This document shows, piece after piece, positions 63,186 to 64,000 of a DNA stretch of 64,000 bases; position 1 is the stretch's first letter; the number at the start of each line of letters is the position of its first letter. A program made the position numbers and the translations under genes. A model generated the notes under the pieces. It did not search any database. It was given only the letters and a program-made list of their open reading frames with translations, and had not been told where the DNA came from. Origin of the DNA: Gracilimonas sp040877545 (GTDB lineage Bacteria > Bacteroidota > Rhodothermia > Balneolales > Balneolaceae); the NCBI GenBank assembly GCA_040877545.1, contig JBBDNN010000063.1:19130-83129 (forward strand), in the 5' to 3' direction.

Positions 63186-64000
63186 ATGTCTGAATTTAAA
63201 CTCCATTCCCCATTTAAACCCGCCGGAGATCAACCGGCAGCTATCGCCGAGCTTGTGGAAGGGCTTCGTGCGGGAGACACCCATCAAACATTACTGGGAA
63301 TTACTGGTTCCGGAAAAACCCGTACTATCGCCAATGTGATTGAAGAGGTCCAAAAACCCACATTGGTGATGAGCCATAATAAGACCTTGGCGGCTCAGCT
63401 TTACCGTGAGCTCAGCGACTTTTTCCCGGAAAACCGGGTAGAATTTTTCATTTCCTATTACGATTATTATCAGCCGGAAGCTTATCTGTCTTCGCAGGAC
63501 AAATACATTGAAAAAGATCTTTCCATAAATGAGGAAATTCAGCGGCTTCGGCTGCGCGCTACAAGTTCACTTTTATCGGGTCGGCGGGATGTGATCATTG
63601 TTTCTTCCGTGAGTTGTATTTATGGAATTGGCTCTCCGTCAGAATACGAAAAGCTGATTGTTTCTCTTGAAACCGGTATGAACATTCCCAGGAATACACT
63701 GCTTTATGATTTGGTGGATCTGCATTATACCCGCAATGATATTGATTTTAAACGCGGAACTTTTCGGGTCCGCGGGGATGTAATTGATATATATCCGGCT
63801 TACTCGGATGAAGGTTTGAGAATCAGTATGTGGGGGGATGAAATCGAAACGCTTCAACTGTTTAACACCGAGGACGGTGCCGTTCTGGATTCGGTGGATG
63901 AATTTCGAATTTATCCAGCTTCACATTATGTAACCACAAAAGAGAGACTCGAAGAATCCATTGAGCAGATCCGCGAGGAGTTACAATGGAGAGTAAAAGT
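63186..64000 (+). CDS. uvrB: Excinuclease ABC subunit B, N-terminal part (cut by window edge)
   Basis: The frame starts at ATG 63186 and runs past the right edge, giving 271 full codons of about 660. MSEFKLHSPFKPAGDQPAAI, Walker A GITGSGKT (38-45), the beta-hairpin YYDYYQPEAYL and SVSCIYGIGSP are all UvrB. It makes the damage-verified complex with UvrA (31204-34023 here, not linked). Confidence 0.97.
   Translation, partial: MSEFKLHSPFKPAGDQPAAIAELVEGLRAGDTHQTLLGITGSGKTRTIANVIEEVQKPTLVMSHNKTLAAQLYRELSDFFPENRVEFFISYYDYYQPEAYLSSQDKYIEKDLSINEEIQRLRLRATSSLLSGRRDVIIVSSVSCIYGIGSPSEYEKLIVSLETGMNIPRNTLLYDLVDLHYTRNDIDFKRGTFRVRGDVIDIYPAYSDEGLRISMWGDEIETLQLFNTEDGAVLDSVDEFRIYPASHYVTTKERLEESIEQIREELQWRVK

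Noticed and set aside
1..64000. CRISPR arrays, rRNA genes, prophage and integrase genes
   Set aside because: None seen: no regular spaced repeats, no rRNA sequence, no integrase or phage structural proteins.

Overview
The window looks like chromosome of a Bacteroidota-group bacterium, most likely a Balneolota/Rhodothermota relative. Two secreted proteins end in the type IX secretion (T9SS) sorting domain with the YPNPFNPTT motif. A porQ-type T9SS gene is present. META, RlpA-like and DUF4097 envelope proteins, an AGCS symporter and an HExxHxxGxxH protease with a C-terminal half typical of Bacteroidota round this out. The species cannot be named from the sequence alone.

Region 1 (about 1-17600) is a glucuronoxylan-degradation locus. 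It holds a CE15 glucuronoyl esterase (cut by the left edge), an SGNH esterase lipoprotein, a GH9 enzyme, a T9SS-targeted GH10 xylanase, a small secreted remnant of a GH43 C-terminal domain, a GH115 alpha-glucuronidase, a META lipoprotein, a T9SS-targeted protein made only of binding modules, and a penicillin-binding-protein-like serine hydrolase. There is no SusC/SusD pair. The same 15-base word containing the palindrome GCAA-ATA-TTGC lies in the control regions of the GH10/GH115 genes and of the binding-module gene, so one regulator may control them. A 317-bp element with 18-bp terminal inverted repeats sits between the SGNH and GH9 genes.

Region 2 (17.6-25.1 kb) is mixed: aat, a large zinc protease, an intergenic repeat, an alanine/glycine symporter, DinB, MarC, an fRMsr-like GAF protein and a secreted ConA-like protein. 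Region 3 (25.2-28.1 kb) is an accessory island. It has a single-chain HigB-HigA toxin-antitoxin fusion, then an AT-rich type II restriction-modification pair (an HTH-fused beta-class methyltransferase and a PD-(D/E)XK-like endonuclease). The pair is flanked by a 52-bp direct duplication of the 3' end of the neighbouring ABC ATPase gene, the mark of insertion with target duplication.

Region 4 (28-64 kb) is mostly core: an ABC exporter, an outer-membrane barrel, uvrA, DUF4097, proline dehydrogenase, ribD-ribE, a PpiD-like chaperone, mlaEFD, a porQ-aroC-TPR-LysM-CPBP operon, an ECF sigma factor facing a histidine kinase, tRNA-Leu-tig-clpP-clpX, cutA, a PAPS/APS reductase, a crotonase, RlpA, an HExxH membrane peptidase, an unusual barrel-M23 fusion, an iodotyrosine-deiodinase-like flavoprotein, a TlpA thioredoxin, a double VOC protein, a fused chorismate mutase/prephenate dehydrogenase and the first 272 codons of uvrB.
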